Source: Cyanodermella asteris
Lineage: Eukaryota > Ascomycota > Lecanoromycetes > Ostropales > Stictidaceae
Direction: 5' to 3'
Length of the DNA: 64,000 nt
Assembly (NCBI GenBank): GCA_900618795.1
Contig: UYJD01000015.1
Span: 627,034-691,033 of the forward strand
Shown here: positions 45,255 to 57,341 of the stretch, one piece after another
How the letters are laid out: the number at the start of each line of letters is the position of its first letter
Numbering within the stretch: the first letter of the stretch is position 1
Notes under the pieces: model-generated
Seen by the model: only the letters and a program-made list of their open reading frames with translations
Told to the model about the DNA's origin: nothing
Database searches by the model: none
Position numbers and translations under genes: made by a program

Positions 45255-47819
45255 TCATAACCCAACGATCATCATCAAGCCATAACCAAGAGTAATCACG
45301 ACCGCAAAGGCAATGAGACTTGCTGGTACTCCACGAGTCAAAAAGTGCTGCACTCTCAAATATCGTTGGCCAGTCTGTCCGTCCTCCATCATGATGGCCG
45401 TCATATTGGGAAAGCCGCTGGTGGGAAGGCCCATTGCGGCACTGCACATCAATGCACTGGCCATGACTAAGAGGTTCGGGTGAGGTTGATCCATGCTATT
45501 TCCAACCTGCTGCACGAGCGGCAGAAGAATCAAAGCGGCCACTGTGTGACTGATGAAGGTGGCAATGACCAATACAAGGGCCGCGAAGACAACAAGGACA
45601 CTATACAGTGAGAAATCGGCAACGCGCTCGGTGATCATACCAGCAATGGTGTGCAGGAGTCCAGAAGATGAGACGGCTTTTCCAAGTGAAAGACCACCCG
45701 CAGCGAGAATGATGATTGTCCACAGGAAGTTGTTGAAGTCCTCTTTGGTCAGAATGCCGGTGCCAAAAAATGCCACCATCGGAATGATCGCAATGACGCC
45801 CATGTCTCCAAAGATTCCTTGTAGCTTTTGTGCAACGCACCATAAGACTATTGTGCCGAGTGTGACAATGCTGATATACCACTGTGTACCGGTAAACTTG
45901 TCCTTGACGGGCTTGATCGGCACAATTGAGGTCCCTTTGCCCGGCTGGAAAGTGACGAGCAAGAGCACCCAAATGAGAAGGACGGTGATAACGCACACCG
46001 GCAAGGCAACAAAGAACCACTTCAACCATGATGGGGTTGGATGCATGTTCTCAAGTGCAATGAGATTCTGCGGTGAAGCAATTGGTGATGCTGCGCCTCC
46101 GATGTTGGAAGATAAGGCGATACCGAGAATCAATGCCTTTGACATATTCGAATCAGAGGGAAGATTTCTCAGAATTGGTTCGATGATCGAGAAGCAAAGC
46201 ACAGGAGCAGCAACGTTACTAATCCACATGCTAGCGAAAAGCGCCACGAACATGTTGGTAACCAAGACGGTTCTCGGTCGTGTGCCGGCTTTGCTTAAAA
46301 CGAACGTAGCCATGACCTTTGCAATGTTGTACTTGGATAGAGCCGCTGCAATAGTGAAGCCACCAAGAAGTAGCATGATGACTGGCGTCCACATAGCAGC
46401 GAATATGTACTTTGCAGCGTCTTCACCTCCAAGTCTGTGATGCGGCTTGTTGTCGGAGCGGGCGATCTGGAGGATGACCACCAGAAAGGGAACCAGCAGA
46501 GAGGTAACGAAGAGCGGAATAACCTCCGTAGCCCATAACAAACTAACGAAGACGAGCATGGCCAAGCAGTTTTGCTGTTCCGTCTTTTCCATGATCGGCA
46601 CGCTTAGCAGAACGGCGAACGCAGCAATGATCGCCAAGAGCAGTATGAAGCTGGAGCTGAAAAGCAGTTTTGGAATCTTGACTCGACCGAATGGCGTGTT
46701 GAATTCCTTGGATTGGGCATGGGGGTCATCTCCAGTCCGCTGGGCCTTTTCAGCCCCCTCAGGCCCTCCAAGCAGCGTACTCCGGATGCCAATATTGGCA
46801 GCCTGAGCCTTCCGCTCAATGCCTATCATATCCCTCCACACAGTGTTACGTTCCCAGACGACATGTTCGCGGAGATGTAACCTTAGCTCGCGCTTGGCTA
46901 GATCTGAATCACTCTCGGTGAAGATGTCGGCGTAGGTATATTCGATCTTTTGTATCCTGCCATCCAGGTTTTCCGTGGTTTGGGGCTGAAAAGCGTATGC
47001 TGGTTCGACCTCCTTCTTCATGTATTCAGACCTGAGGTTCTTGTCCAAGACCTTGTCGAATTTCTTCAAGACCTTTCTAAAGCCTGTCTTGTTCAACTGA
47101 GCGTAACTTTTGAGCTCACACAGGGTGACATAGACCGAGATGAGGCGCTTCTTAAGCGTCATCGCGGGATCGTAAAGCGAATCCGCTCCAGGGTTGTCGA
47201 AATCCTTGAAGGGAATGCTGCTCCGCCTTCTAGCAGCACCTGGGCTCGAAGGTTCGCCCGAAGACGACTTGGCTTTGGGCGGCTTGCTGCGTAAGGCCGT
47301 GCCTTCGTCGACGTCGTCATCGCTGTCCTCTTCATCCTCGTTCATTGTGTCGATGGTATTTGTGCTTGCCCCCAGATCATTTTGAGTTTTGTTGTAGCCC
47401 GAAAATCCCATGTCGCGAAACAGGCTGTTCTTCCTCTTTCGCTGCTGCCGGCCAACTGCAGCACTGACCTCGCCATCATCAGGGTGTACGCCGCCGTTTT
47501 GCCGTACCTCCTGCAAGTATTCGCCTGTATCACTTAAAAGTGCATCGACCTCTTCGTATATCTCCCGTTCCTTTATCTGGTAGAAGCTCACAATCTTCTC
47601 GAGTTCAGCATCGAGAGCCCGCCGGAAGACCGCCACGGGGTCTGATTCGGTGTCCGGGAGGAGTGGGCTCTGTTCTGCATCGTTACCTTGCTGGCCGAAC
47701 TGTCGTTGGTTCACAGTCCGTTCACACGTATAGATCAGCTTCTTGAGATTGCTGTATGCGATGTAGTGACTCGACCAGTCGGGAACAGCATTGAACTGGA
47801 TGCTGTGTGAGAACTTCAT
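45255..47819 (-). CDS. SPX-domain low-affinity phosphate transporter (PHO87/PHO90/PHO91 type)
   Basis: Moves inorganic phosphate across the plasma or vacuolar membrane, with SPX-dependent regulation by inositol pyrophosphates. An intronless frame of 854 residues. The SPX domain starts at the first residue (MKFSHSIQFNAVPDWSSHYI), with the lysine cluster SNLKKLIY and a later helix TGFRKVLKKFDKVLDKNLRS. LREHVVWERNTVWRDMIGIE links to the transporter. The C-terminal anion-symporter domain has about twelve membrane segments. Landmarks are LLWATEVIPLFVTSLLVPFL, LLGGFTIAAALSKYNIAKVM, ASPIASPQNLIALE and AMGLPTSGFPNMTAIMMEDG. The frame is open for 58 codons upstream, but the SPX start fixes ATG 47819. 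A CACGTGGG element lies about 460 bp upstream. Confidence 0.93.
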   Translation of the reverse strand: MKFSHSIQFNAVPDWSSHYIAYSNLKKLIYTCERTVNQRQFGQQGNDAEQSPLLPDTESDPVAVFRRALDAELEKIVSFYQIKEREIYEEVDALLSDTGEYLQEVRQNGGVHPDDGEVSAAVGRQQRKRKNSLFRDMGFSGYNKTQNDLGASTNTIDTMNEDEEDSDDDVDEGTALRSKPPKAKSSSGEPSSPGAARRRSSIPFKDFDNPGADSLYDPAMTLKKRLISVYVTLCELKSYAQLNKTGFRKVLKKFDKVLDKNLRSEYMKKEVEPAYAFQPQTTENLDGRIQKIEYTYADIFTESDSDLAKRELRLHLREHVVWERNTVWRDMIGIERKAQAANIGIRSTLLGGPEGAEKAQRTGDDPHAQSKEFNTPFGRVKIPKLLFSSSFILLLAIIAAFAVLLSVPIMEKTEQQNCLAMLVFVSLLWATEVIPLFVTSLLVPFLVVILQIARSDNKPHHRLGGEDAAKYIFAAMWTPVIMLLLGGFTIAAALSKYNIAKVMATFVLSKAGTRPRTVLVTNMFVALFASMWISNVAAPVLCFSIIEPILRNLPSDSNMSKALILGIALSSNIGGAASPIASPQNLIALENMHPTPSWLKWFFVALPVCVITVLLIWVLLLVTFQPGKGTSIVPIKPVKDKFTGTQWYISIVTLGTIVLWCVAQKLQGIFGDMGVIAIIPMVAFFGTGILTKEDFNNFLWTIIILAAGGLSLGKAVSSSGLLHTIAGMITERVADFSLYSVLVVFAALVLVIATFISHTVAALILLPLVQQVGNSMDQPHPNLLVMASALMCSAAMGLPTSGFPNMTAIMMEDGQTGQRYLRVQHFLTRGVPASLIAFAVVITLGYGLMMIVGL

Positions 47820-49140
47820 AGCGGCTAAGGCGTCAGCAGCGCCAGACGTGAGAATTGCCTGCTGGCGGTCGAGAACGTCGACGAGTTTCCGCTCGTACCG
47901 CTTCTTCAGCCGGATTGGATGGTCGCAAGTGCGAGAGCGCGACTGCGAGGCAGGGGAGCTTCCCTGAAAGGGAGGTGGGAAGAGGCTTGTCAATTCGATG
48001 AGCTCCGAAGTTCTGTTAGTGGTTGCCCCAAGCCCTCCATCGACCTCGCCTGCTATGAGAGGAGACAGTTTGCCGGTGTCATGTAGAGCTTTCGCGACTG
48101 ATCGGTGGTACGGACGGGATTCTAAAGCGGTCTAGCGAGGGGCTCGGGGCAGTCTGCAGTCTCCACCGGAGGTTTAAAGCGATGCTGTTTGGCGCAGAGC
48201 AGTGAAGTCCCTGGGCTGGAAGTGCAGCAGGAGATGATGGTCATCCGACAGGCCTGACCTGCTAGTAGGTGCGCGACACGTGGGCGGCCGATTTATTCTC
48301 AGTGATTGGCTCCCGACTTGGCAGCTCAAACTACAATTTATCCGTGTGCTGTCCGCTTGCTTACTGCTTCGGGAGCAGCACTGTCGCTTCGAAGCTCCGG
48401 GCAGTGGTTTTACGAATGTGCACGGACATCATCCTGCTCTAAAGTCTCACTCCAAGTCCGGACATGTTCAGATAGTCTGGGAGCAAGGTAATGATTTCTG
48501 GTCTATGGTGTCTCTAAAACTGTTGGCGGAAGCATGTCGCGACTGTCCGACCACCAATCGCCTGCCCACCGTCCTTGTCATAACAACTCCGTCCGCATCG
48601 TTTCTCCGCTTCCGTGAAAAAAACGTGACGGACGTTTACATGCCTGTGCTTGTACATACGGTTTCGTTGCAGATAGCAGAATGTCGCCCCTGTGCCGTAA
48701 GTGATGAGGTGCCTGTGTCGGAATCCTCATTTTGTCTGTCCCGTCCGGCCAAGGGGATTCGGAATGCTAAGGGGTATCAAGAAGTGTTTGCCGGTGGCTT
48801 AAAAGCGCACGCGGTCTGTGCTGTGTTTGTTTTGGTTGTGCTGGGAGCGGGGGCCAGCGAAGAGCCTGACATTGGCGGTGGGAGAAGCGTACGAACTCGT
48901 GGGCTCTAGAGCCGGCAGGAAGCCTAGATCGGTCGCATTTTCCATCTGCGCGCCCCACTGAAGGTATGATCCGAGATCTGTGGGCGGAGGAGATCTTGGC
49001 CAGCCGCACCCGAGAATCAAGTCCTCAGGCTGGGAGTCCTTGATCCGAACAGGGGCATCGAAACCAACGAAGCGGCCACTGTAGGCCATTGATGTCTGCG
49101 TTTCGCTGTGGTGTGCTGTCTGTAGTTGGCCCGTCACTAT
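47820..49140. other. Intergenic: phosphate transporter promoter and KAP95 3' flank
   Basis: 1.3 kb. A 209-codon plus-strand frame begins at a GTG (48280) and has no family resemblance. The CACGTGGG element at 48277 is the only regulatory motif noted. Confidence 0.45.
48277..48284. promoter_or_regulatory. Pho4/NUC-1-type E-box CACGTGGG
   Basis: CACGTGGG is the high-affinity binding site of yeast Pho4 and its Neurospora relative NUC-1, bHLH activators of phosphate-starvation genes. It sits about 460 bp upstream of the SPX phosphate transporter start, in the transporter's promoter. A single 8-mer can occur by chance, so this is suggestive only. Confidence 0.35.
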
Positions 49141-51912
49141 CTAAGACATCTGTTGCGCTTGAGCCTGGGAGGCAACGCTGACTTGTCGCTTGACCTGTTC
49201 CTTGGCCCACCGTGCCGTTTCACGGGTTCTGTCGCTGAATTCGCGGTTTGTACGAACCTCCTTGATGAGGGCCGAGACCCACTCTTGCCTGAAAAAGTTG
49301 GCATACTCGCCGTTCGGGAAAGTGTCGGCGAGATCACCAATAACACCCATGGTGGAGCGGAGAAGTGGTTCACTGCGATGGCCAAGCGCATCCTGGGCGA
49401 TAATCGCAAGGAGCTGCGTGATAGGCTCAAAGTAAGGCTGCAGGGCTTGCGATTTGCCTTGCTTCATGGCTTGAATTGTGCCTGACCACGCATCCATGAT
49501 CGACTCTCGAAGCTGGATGATGTATTCAAGCATGTCGTACATGTCCGCCGAAACCTGCAGGTTTGCAGCTTGTTGGAGCACATTACCAACGACCGTCAGG
49601 TATTTCTCAAAGTGAGGTCCGATAGACTGGGCGATGTCACCGAAGCACTGCAAGATAGCTGGCTTGTTTCGGTTGTCGAAATTGTTGGCCTTTAGGTCTT
49701 CTAGCAGCAGATTCATGAGATCATCGCAGAACGGACCTGACTTCTCTCCGAGTGCACGCACAATGTCGCCAGTCAAGCCAATGGCCATGGTACAGAGCGC
49801 GGGCTCGCTGTCGAAGTTCTTGAGGGCGCTATAGAGGAACGGCTTGAATGCCTCCATGTAAGGGAGGAAGTTCTCCTCCAATGAGTTTGCAAGCGCGCCG
49901 ATGGCAGCAAAGACATCCTCGGGGACACTCGACTTTCCACTGATAGCTTGAAGGAGGTTCAATAGAACCTGCATGATATCGTTCGAGATTGATCCACTCT
50001 CGGCCTCCAGGCGCTGAATGATCTGGAGAATGACTCGGACCAGACTGGTCTGAATCTCCTCAAGAATGAGGCGATCCTCAATACTGACGACTTGCCCTTG
50101 CATTTGGATTGCCGTGTTCAGGCGCTCAAGAATGACGCGGGAGAGCTCCCGAACGGTTGCGACTTGATCGCCTGCAGCATTCGTAACCCAGGTACTGAGG
50201 ACTTCATACGCAGCTATCAGGAGCTGAGTGTAGTTCGGGTCCGGTTTCTCCGTTGCAGCGAGCAAGAATTGACAGCTTTCCTGGAATCTGGACGATAGCG
50301 GGTTCGTTTGGCAGCCAGGTTCGCCGGCAAAGTTTTCGGCAATGCTCATGAGCGCCCAGCAGCAGGAAGTTGCCATACGAGGGTTGGACTTGATGCCTTC
50401 AAAGAGCAGGCTGATGATGTCGCTTAGCTGCTGGTCAACGTTAATAGCCTGATGAGCGACCTCGCAAACACGACCTAATGCGTAAGCTGCCGAATCTCGT
50501 ACGTGGACGTTGCTATCCTTCATCTTCTCCATCAATAAGGGCAGTGCCTGCTTAGCTAGCGCGGTTAGTACAGTCTCGTCGGGTCCATCCATAATCGCCC
50601 CAAAAGCCGAAACCGCCGCGTCTCGCTTGTGCCAATCTTCGTCGTTCAGATTCTGTTCCACGAACTGCAAGACCAAATCGATAACCTGGCCACCAATAGC
50701 CTGTGCAAAAAGATTGAGACATTGGTATGAAGCTCGAGAAATGTTGTATTCGTCGTCGGGTGCATCTTCATCTTGTTTCGTAAGAAGGAAAAGAAGGGTG
50801 GGCACGACCTCGTTGGCAGCAACGCGTGCGAAGCTGTAGTGTGGACGCTGCTCTGAAGATCCCTCGTCCTTGGCGGCGAGATTGTCGTCCTCGATAGCAA
50901 TCTCTTCCTCGCAGACAGTGCACCAAAATTCAACCGCTAGCTTGGCGACATCCTCGTCCTCGTTCTTCATGCCAATAACAGTCAGACCGTACAGAGCTCG
51001 CTCCATATAGAACTTCATCTTGTCATAATAAAGGCCCATGATCCTGTTCAGGCAACCAAACGCGCCGGCTTGAATCCGGGTGTCGTTCGCCTGTGTAGCC
51101 TCGCAGACGACCTGCATGATGTAGTTTCGCTCGCCCTCGTTCTCAAAATTGCTGCGGACGAATTCTAACGAATCTGAAAGTGCTGTAATAGCCGAATTGC
51201 GAACCTCGATGTTTGCCTCCTCTTTTCGTGCACCCTGCACGACGGCCGTCAGGATGCTGTTGCTGTGTCCACTTAATGCCTCGCGTAGATTTGTATCTTC
51301 GGTCTCGCAGATGAACCCAATAGTTGTCAACGAGGACTGCTTGAGAAGATCGTTGCCTTGCCCGACATTTTCAACCAGTTTCGGCATCAACTCGGGCCAC
51401 TCATTTCGAGGTATCTCTATCGCTGCAATGGCGGCAACAAACTGTCCGGCGGCTGCACCAGCTCTGGAATCGTCCGCAGCCAACGTGACTAGGGCAATCT
51501 CTTTGATCTGGCGCTTGACGTCCGCAGTCACGGCCTGTATCCATCGCTGCTGTATTTCTCTGAGGCGGCCAAAGTCACGGGCTGAGAAGGAGTTTTTCAG
51601 CGCCAGACCGGCTCCCATGCGGACATCTGTAGGGGCATCATTGCTACCGAGCGCCGATGCAAGCGTAGTCAGGTATTGGGACTGTATTCTGGTCAGTCCT
51701 GGGTGTGATCTTGAAGCTCAGGTTCGTGGCGGGGCACACTCACAAAATCACTTTCAGCGGCTTGGGCAAGTTGCTGCTCAGCGGCAGAGCGCACGGCCTG
51801 GTCTGTTAGAAATCAGTGTCAGCGGTAACGATACTTGTATTGAGCCAAAGGGAGAACCAAAGACGAACGTACCGGGCGACAGGGTTCCGCGAAGGACCTG
51901 CTGGACATCCAT
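49141..51912 (-). CDS. KAP95: Importin subunit beta-1 (karyopherin beta)
   Basis: A nuclear import receptor that carries importin-alpha/cargo through the nuclear pore and releases it on binding Ran-GTP. Three exons: 51912-51873, 51802-51744 and 51681-49141, giving 879 residues. The two short 5' exons restore the N-terminus: MDVQQVLRGTLSPD, then QAVRSAAEQQLAQAAESDF, then SQYLTTLASALGS. The protein is an array of about nineteen HEAT repeats. Landmarks are RMGAGLALKNSFSARD, KQSSLTTIGFICE, WHKRDAAVSAFGAIMDGP, the acidic loop region, HVRDSAAYALGRVCE and LTGDIVRALGEKSGPFCDDL. The length matches fungal orthologues. The start is fixed by the family N-terminus. Confidence 0.93.
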
Positions 51913-52916
51913 GGTGTGATATTCGGTCAAGGAGCCCAACAGGAATTAAAGAGTGGAAGAATGACGAAGTGTGCGCAAGGTAGAGCACAAGAAGTGATTG
52001 AGACGAGATTCAGGCCGCGGTCGCCTTTTGAATCGTGGTGCAGGAAGGAGAGGATGAGTAGTGTTTGGATTTAGAAAAGGGTGAAGCGAAATTGGCAGAA
52101 ACGCTCTCTAGCAACGGCGGGCTGTCGTTGTTGGCGCTGCCGCCTGACAGCCGCTGGCGAGGTCAGATTAGAATGCAGCAAGCAGTGATGAGGAATTCGC
52201 GTCAGGACAAGACACGGGACATTCACGTCTAGAGCTAGTGATGGAATCCGTGAGAAGAGACGACGGCTTCGCTAGAAGATTGGGCTCTTCATGTGTGATG
52301 CATGCACGCCGGGCGGCGGCTGCAGCGAGAGAACCCTGTCCTCTGGACCCTACGTTTACAAGACGTTGTGAAGCTGGACTCGTTGGTCAGCGATTCACAC
52401 GGCTGCTTGCTGGCATCAGTATGCCTCAAGTCCATCAAAGCTGATTTCGCGTGGTGGCATATCCGACTCTACGTGCCACTTGCTCACGAGTCACGTTCGG
52501 AGCAGTTTGCCTGTTCCTGATTCCAAACATCGTAGGCGAGCCCCGGCGGGGTGTCGTTTCATCAACGACAACCAATGTACAAAGCGGCATCAGCAGCCAC
52601 TATTCAACCAGCACCCCATTCTCTACTTGATGCAGTCACTCACGACGAGACTCCACATGACCGTCGTAGCATACTCCGTAGACTACCTGTGAAATCGGCG
52701 CGCCGGCGAGAATCTTGTTGGGGTGGCGTGACTCTGTGGCCAGGTTACCACAGTCAATATTGTCAAACAACCATGAGGCAGCTCCTACGCTGGCACAAAT
52801 GGACAGTTAAGCTACACTTAATCACATGATGAGACTCGGAGTGCGCTCTGACATATCCTCGAGCACCTGCATGAATGACCTCAAACGTGCTACTGACTCC
52901 TTGGCCGCCGATGTTG
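51913..52916. other. Intergenic: KAP95 promoter and APC4 3' flank
   Basis: 1.0 kb, with only short plus-strand frames and no recognisable product. Confidence 0.45.
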
Positions 52917-55360
52917 TCACTGTCCCATCACAATATCTTCATCTTCGCGAGCGTCACCACCCGCCATCTCATCATTCTCCCCAAATACACCTTCGTTGGA
53001 ATCGATGTCGAAGACTTGATAACGGAGTTGGTCTTGAGCAACCACAAAGACCGCTCGACGACCCTTTCGCCCATTGACCTCAAGCCTGGCAGGAGTTGCA
53101 GAAGGAAATGCTGGCGTACCGAATACATGCCTGGTGAACGCGCCTTGTACATGCTGGTCTAAAAGGTCAAGACCCGTCTTGGCGGAGCCTTGCACGTCTG
53201 TGACTGGGGCGAAGTCTAGCGCAACTTCCTGACCATGGTATGGCACTAGTAATAGACGCGAAGAGGCCCCCTGTGTGAGGCCAACACAAATCGTACGGTC
53301 GTCGACGAATTTGATGTCGAAGATGGTGCTGTCCGGATCGGCAGTGACCAGAGCCTTTTCGACAGTGGAGACCGAGCTGACACTTTTCCGAACGGAGAGG
53401 GCCATGCGTACGATCTTTGCACGTCTTGCGCCGGGAGACACAGCTGCAACGTATGCTGTCAGCTGTCCATCAGCATCGCTGGCAATCAAGCGGGAATCAA
53501 GCCTCTCAAGATGGCATGGACCGATAGATATGGGGTCTCCAAATCTGACCTTCCGCTGCTGAGTATCAGCGATGTTTCCGAATATGATCGAACACTGCTT
53601 CTGAAGCCTTTCGACCAAAGCTGCCATCCCTGGTAGCCGCTTTGGGAGCTGCGGGCCACTTCTAGCTTTTCGCAAAGCTTCTTTATAAGCATCGTAGATG
53701 TTCTCCTCGTCTGACGGCATCTCCACGGTCTCCCGTACGTCCGAATCATGTTTCAAGTCAAATATCTCGTACAAGAGGCTTCTTTGTAGCGGTCCCTCAA
53801 TGTATTCAAGGATGTCACCATACTCAAAGGTAGGTTCCTTGTCCGCCTCTTCTAGTGTTGCGGGTGGATGCTCTGATGCCTGGGTGTCTATTTCTTGCTT
53901 AAGCCAGGCACAAAAGGCGCTCGACAGTCGGAGCTCAGTATCGGATACTAGGAGGCCAGAGTGACCGAGCAGATGCAAGCAACGTAGCGTGTCTAGTGCA
54001 TGGTCGATTTCGAGAACACCGAGCCCGAAAGCATCGGCTGCTTCGTGAAACAGCGCGAGACCTTTCAGACGGGTTAAAAGAACGCAAACCCTGTCAAGGG
54101 CTGGAAGAAAATTCTCGTGCAAAAGTCTCCGTGTGTTTTCATAGCCCGTGTTTGCAGCCTTCTCCCATCGCTTCTGCCCTCGGTCGCCTAGCTGGTCGGT
54201 CAACCATTCTTTCATTACTGGTGAGCAGTCTCCCGTAGCAACGAGATGATAGGTTGCCGTCTTGAAATCCGTCTGTTCCTTCTCCTGCAGATCTTCCTCG
54301 GTGTTGGCAACAAATCGTTGTGGGAGCGTCTGCGAGGAGAGGAACTCGCTGTAGATTTGAACTTGGGCTTCTTTGACATAGCGAAGGACGTTCAAGAGCT
54401 GTGTAGACTTGCTCGCCAACAGAGAAAATTGCCGACTGTTGTCTCCAATCAACTTGAGATCGAGCGGCACGAAACAGATTTCATGCTGGTCTTGGACCTC
54501 TTTCTTGAGCAGAAGGCCTTGAGTCGACGAATACGGATGGTATGTGTGCTTGATTATACTGAATTCTCTCCTCGGCGCGATCTGCTTGGGGTCAAATCTG
54601 CCAACCTCGAAAAAATCGTGCACACTCAGCCAGGCGCTGCCATCCTCAAATCCGACGATCAACACATCGGCGCTGCTCGACTTTTCGTTTTTGGAATGGA
54701 AGAGCGAATCAATGGAAGCCCGCGTAGTGAACACCTCTGCATCTTTGCCGCCAGCGGGCAGAACGCTGAGTTTTGGTAGAATTTGTTCGACGTCGACTGA
54801 TGCGATCTCTGCCGGAAGAGTCAGCTTGGGTTGATCAATTTCTCCGGCGAAGCCTCGGTGAATGATATCATCAAGGGTGAGGACTCGGTCGGATTTTGGG
54901 GTGTCTGGAGTCAGTAACGCATGTATTGAGGGGGCATCGGTCAAGCTGACACCCCAGCCTAGCGCAGAAATTCGTGTGTGGGGAGATATCGGGCAGCTAA
55001 ATTGATGTACACTTTTGCCACCCTGTACTGCTATCAAAGATAGGAGATTATCGGTGTATGCGATGGCAAGCAAACTGCCTGTGGCGAAGGTCAGTATGGT
55101 CCGTAGCTTGCCTCATTCAACGACGTACCGTTCGGCTTCCAACACAATTTTAAAGGACTAGCGTCTCTCTTTGCCGGGATGGCGATTACTCTTTGGCCAT
55201 TCAATCGAAACACTTGGACCTGCTCATCTACGGTTACAACCGCGAGCAGGTCCATTGAGGGGCAATATGCGATGAGACCATCTTTGATAGGCTGACTGAG
55301 GACCTTTTCGGCCAGCTGGACGAGCTCAGCGGGTTCGTCAAACGATGTTTGCGCCTCCAT
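52917..55360 (-). CDS. APC4: Anaphase-promoting complex subunit 4
   Basis: A scaffold subunit of the APC/C ubiquitin ligase, which drives mitotic exit in the nucleus. Two exons: 55360-55129 and 55078-52917, giving 797 residues. The 49-nt intron joins CWKPNG to SLLAIAYTDNLLSL. The N-terminal WD40-like region starts with IAYCPSMDLLAVVTVDEQVQ and VFRLNGQRV; the WKPNGSLLAIAY unit is the classic Apc4 blade. The helical Apc4 long domain follows, with RYVKEAQVQIYSEFLSSQTL, ATGDCSPVMKEWLTDQLGDR and GQKRWEKAANTGYENTRRLL. A second beta-rich part and an acidic tail (GGDAREDEDIVMGQ) close the protein. Order and spacing fit fungal Apc4. Confidence 0.88.
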
Positions 55361-56402
55361 TGTGCTTGTAGTGTCCGAGGTGTTCCGACTTCGTTGACAT
55401 TGTCAGTTTTAGGGGAGGAGCATCTGCAAAATTTACCGGCTGAAGTAGTGCCAGCTGCACGATCGTGAACTCAGTGCTTTGACATTGACGCATATCAAGA
55501 AAAACAATACCTGTTCTCAAGTCGTCATCTCGCTCAATACGATAAGCTTCGCGTCAGTTCCATGAAACATGTGAATTGCGAGAAGTTCAAAGCTCGCATC
55601 AAGCGCGTCACCTCGAGAGTGCATCAGAACGCGCTTCGCCTCGAGGACGGCGTGAAGCGTCGATCACGTGACAGGGGCGGTAACACGCACAGGGAACCCC
55701 TAGATTTTTCAGCCAGCGCCGATTCTGGGGAGTCTGTCCAGCGAGGCTCACCTTCCCCCCGGCGGGCTCTTCAGGGAGCGCCACAAGTTGATTTCACTTG
55801 GGTGCACGACATCAAGCTGAATGTCAACCACGAATGGGCGGTACCCGTTGCGCTCTCTGAGATTGTCGACATTGCTCTCTTTTTTTGTATGAAGTCGGTC
55901 GTGCAAACTGCGCCAGGCGATATATAGCTCGTGCAGTGTGCACTGCCTTGTTTGGCTATCCCGACCTCAAACCCCAGGCCAGGAAGTAGCCTTGCGGAGC
56001 AGGACTCGGGCGAATCTCCCAGGCAGCCGCGTTCTGCACATTCTGTAGACTCACACCTAACATACTCGAATTCTCCATGCTTTGTTGCTTTGCCTAGTGC
56101 TACTGATTCGCTGGGCTCTGTCATTCGTGTTTTGCTGTTGTTTTTACCGTCTCCAAATCACTCGAGTTACGGCCAAGCGAATGTCAGCCTGGAGACACAA
56201 GTCTTACAACGCGTCCCACTTTCCGCAATAATTTGATTTGAGCTTGACATTTGCCCATATACACTGATCATCGCAACACTGCATACTGATCAACCTGTGA
56301 GTCCTGTTCAATTGGAATTCGGCAGTCCGTTGCTCGGTCGTGCCCGAGACGCTGGAGACAGCGACCTCGGAAACGCCTCAATCGCATTTGACATATTCCA
56401 AG
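55361..56402. other. Intergenic: divergent promoters of APC4 and a hypothetical gene
   Basis: 1.0 kb. A 121-codon plus-strand ATG frame (55562-55927) lies in the APC4 promoter. Its composition shifts abruptly and I see no family resemblance, so it is not called. Confidence 0.4.
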
Positions 56403-57341
56403 ATGAACAAACACGATGAAGCAGCTCGGAAGCTGTCATTACAATCCCGGGACGATGCTCAGCCGCTCTACGAGCCAGATACGACGGCGCTGTCAGGGCT
56501 TTCTACTCCGACAAGTACCTTCTCGAGGATCAGCATCTCAAACACTGACCTAAACTTCGACGCGGATGTCAATCCTGACATCCAACCCGAATCGCAGTCC
56601 TTCAAAACAACCTTCGCCTGCATCAAACTTCAGCTCAACGATACATTGCTCGTCCATCGCTTTCCCGCGGAGATGATGTCCCTCATTCGCGATATCATAC
56701 CCAGACATTGGCCGAACGGGATACAGAAAGAAGACTTCCTCGACCGTTGGAACCATGAGAACACTGGTCGGAGCTTCAAACTTAAGGGTAATCCCTGGCT
56801 TGTCCTTCCCCAGAACACGACTGCCATTGGCAACGCGATCCCCGCGTGTCGACTTATGGTGGGAATCATAGATTCCCTTTCCCGTGCCGGCTGGGTCTTG
56901 AATTTGACCGCCGGAACGTCATCAGGGATGCAGCAGCATAAACCAACCCTGATATTCCGACACCAGGACCCGGCGCCGGCAGAGCAGCAGTGGACGGTTC
57001 TGGCTACGATGCAGGTTGGGGCTGCTGATACGTTGAGAATAATTGATGGCCCCTCGGAGCTGCAGCGCGACTTGACAGACACATTAGTGGAAGCAGGAAT
57101 GACGAACCGGTATGGAAGGACATTTGATGGGGTATATGACATCGAGTTGGGCCGGCATAGGTGTACAAACGACAATACAGACGTGCCAGAGCTGATGTTG
57201 GTGATATTGGGAGTGTTGGATCGTCATGGCTTTACGGTGGCGGCTAGCATTAACCAAGCTTGGGATCATGGAAAGCCAGACACGTGGTACTGTTGTCGTC
57301 AGCAGGGCTGGAGGCAGGGCATGCCAGTATTCCACAGGTGA
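56403..57341 (+). CDS. Conserved fungal hypothetical protein
   Basis: Function unknown. An intronless frame of 312 residues from ATG 56403; the frame extends 21 codons further to a GTG, so a short upstream exon is possible. The first 75 residues are disordered. The rest is a well-ordered, probably two-lobed domain: CIKLQLNDTLLVHRFPAEMM, WNHENTGRSFKLKGNPWLVL, RLMVGIIDSLSRAGWVLNLT, LRIIDGPSELQRDLTDTLVE and LMLVILGVLDRHGFTVAASI. The repeated pattern 'xKGxPW...R.L...I...L...GW.L' resembles uncharacterised proteins common in Pezizomycotina, as remembered. There is no signal peptide or membrane segment, so a cytosolic or nuclear location is likely. Confidence 0.7.
   Translation: MNKHDEAARKLSLQSRDDAQPLYEPDTTALSGLSTPTSTFSRISISNTDLNFDADVNPDIQPESQSFKTTFACIKLQLNDTLLVHRFPAEMMSLIRDIIPRHWPNGIQKEDFLDRWNHENTGRSFKLKGNPWLVLPQNTTAIGNAIPACRLMVGIIDSLSRAGWVLNLTAGTSSGMQQHKPTLIFRHQDPAPAEQQWTVLATMQVGAADTLRIIDGPSELQRDLTDTLVEAGMTNRYGRTFDGVYDIELGRHRCTNDNTDVPELMLVILGVLDRHGFTVAASINQAWDHGKPDTWYCCRQQGWRQGMPVFHR

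Noticed and set aside
45553-46440. 295-codon plus-strand ORF
   Set aside because: It is antisense to the phosphate transporter membrane domain, with no family features.
48280-48909. 209-codon plus-strand ORF between the transporter and KAP95
   Set aside because: It starts at GTG, has no homology features and sits in the transporter promoter.
55562-55927. 121-codon ATG ORF in the APC4 promoter
   Set aside because: Abrupt composition changes and no recognisable domain. It is not enough to call a gene.
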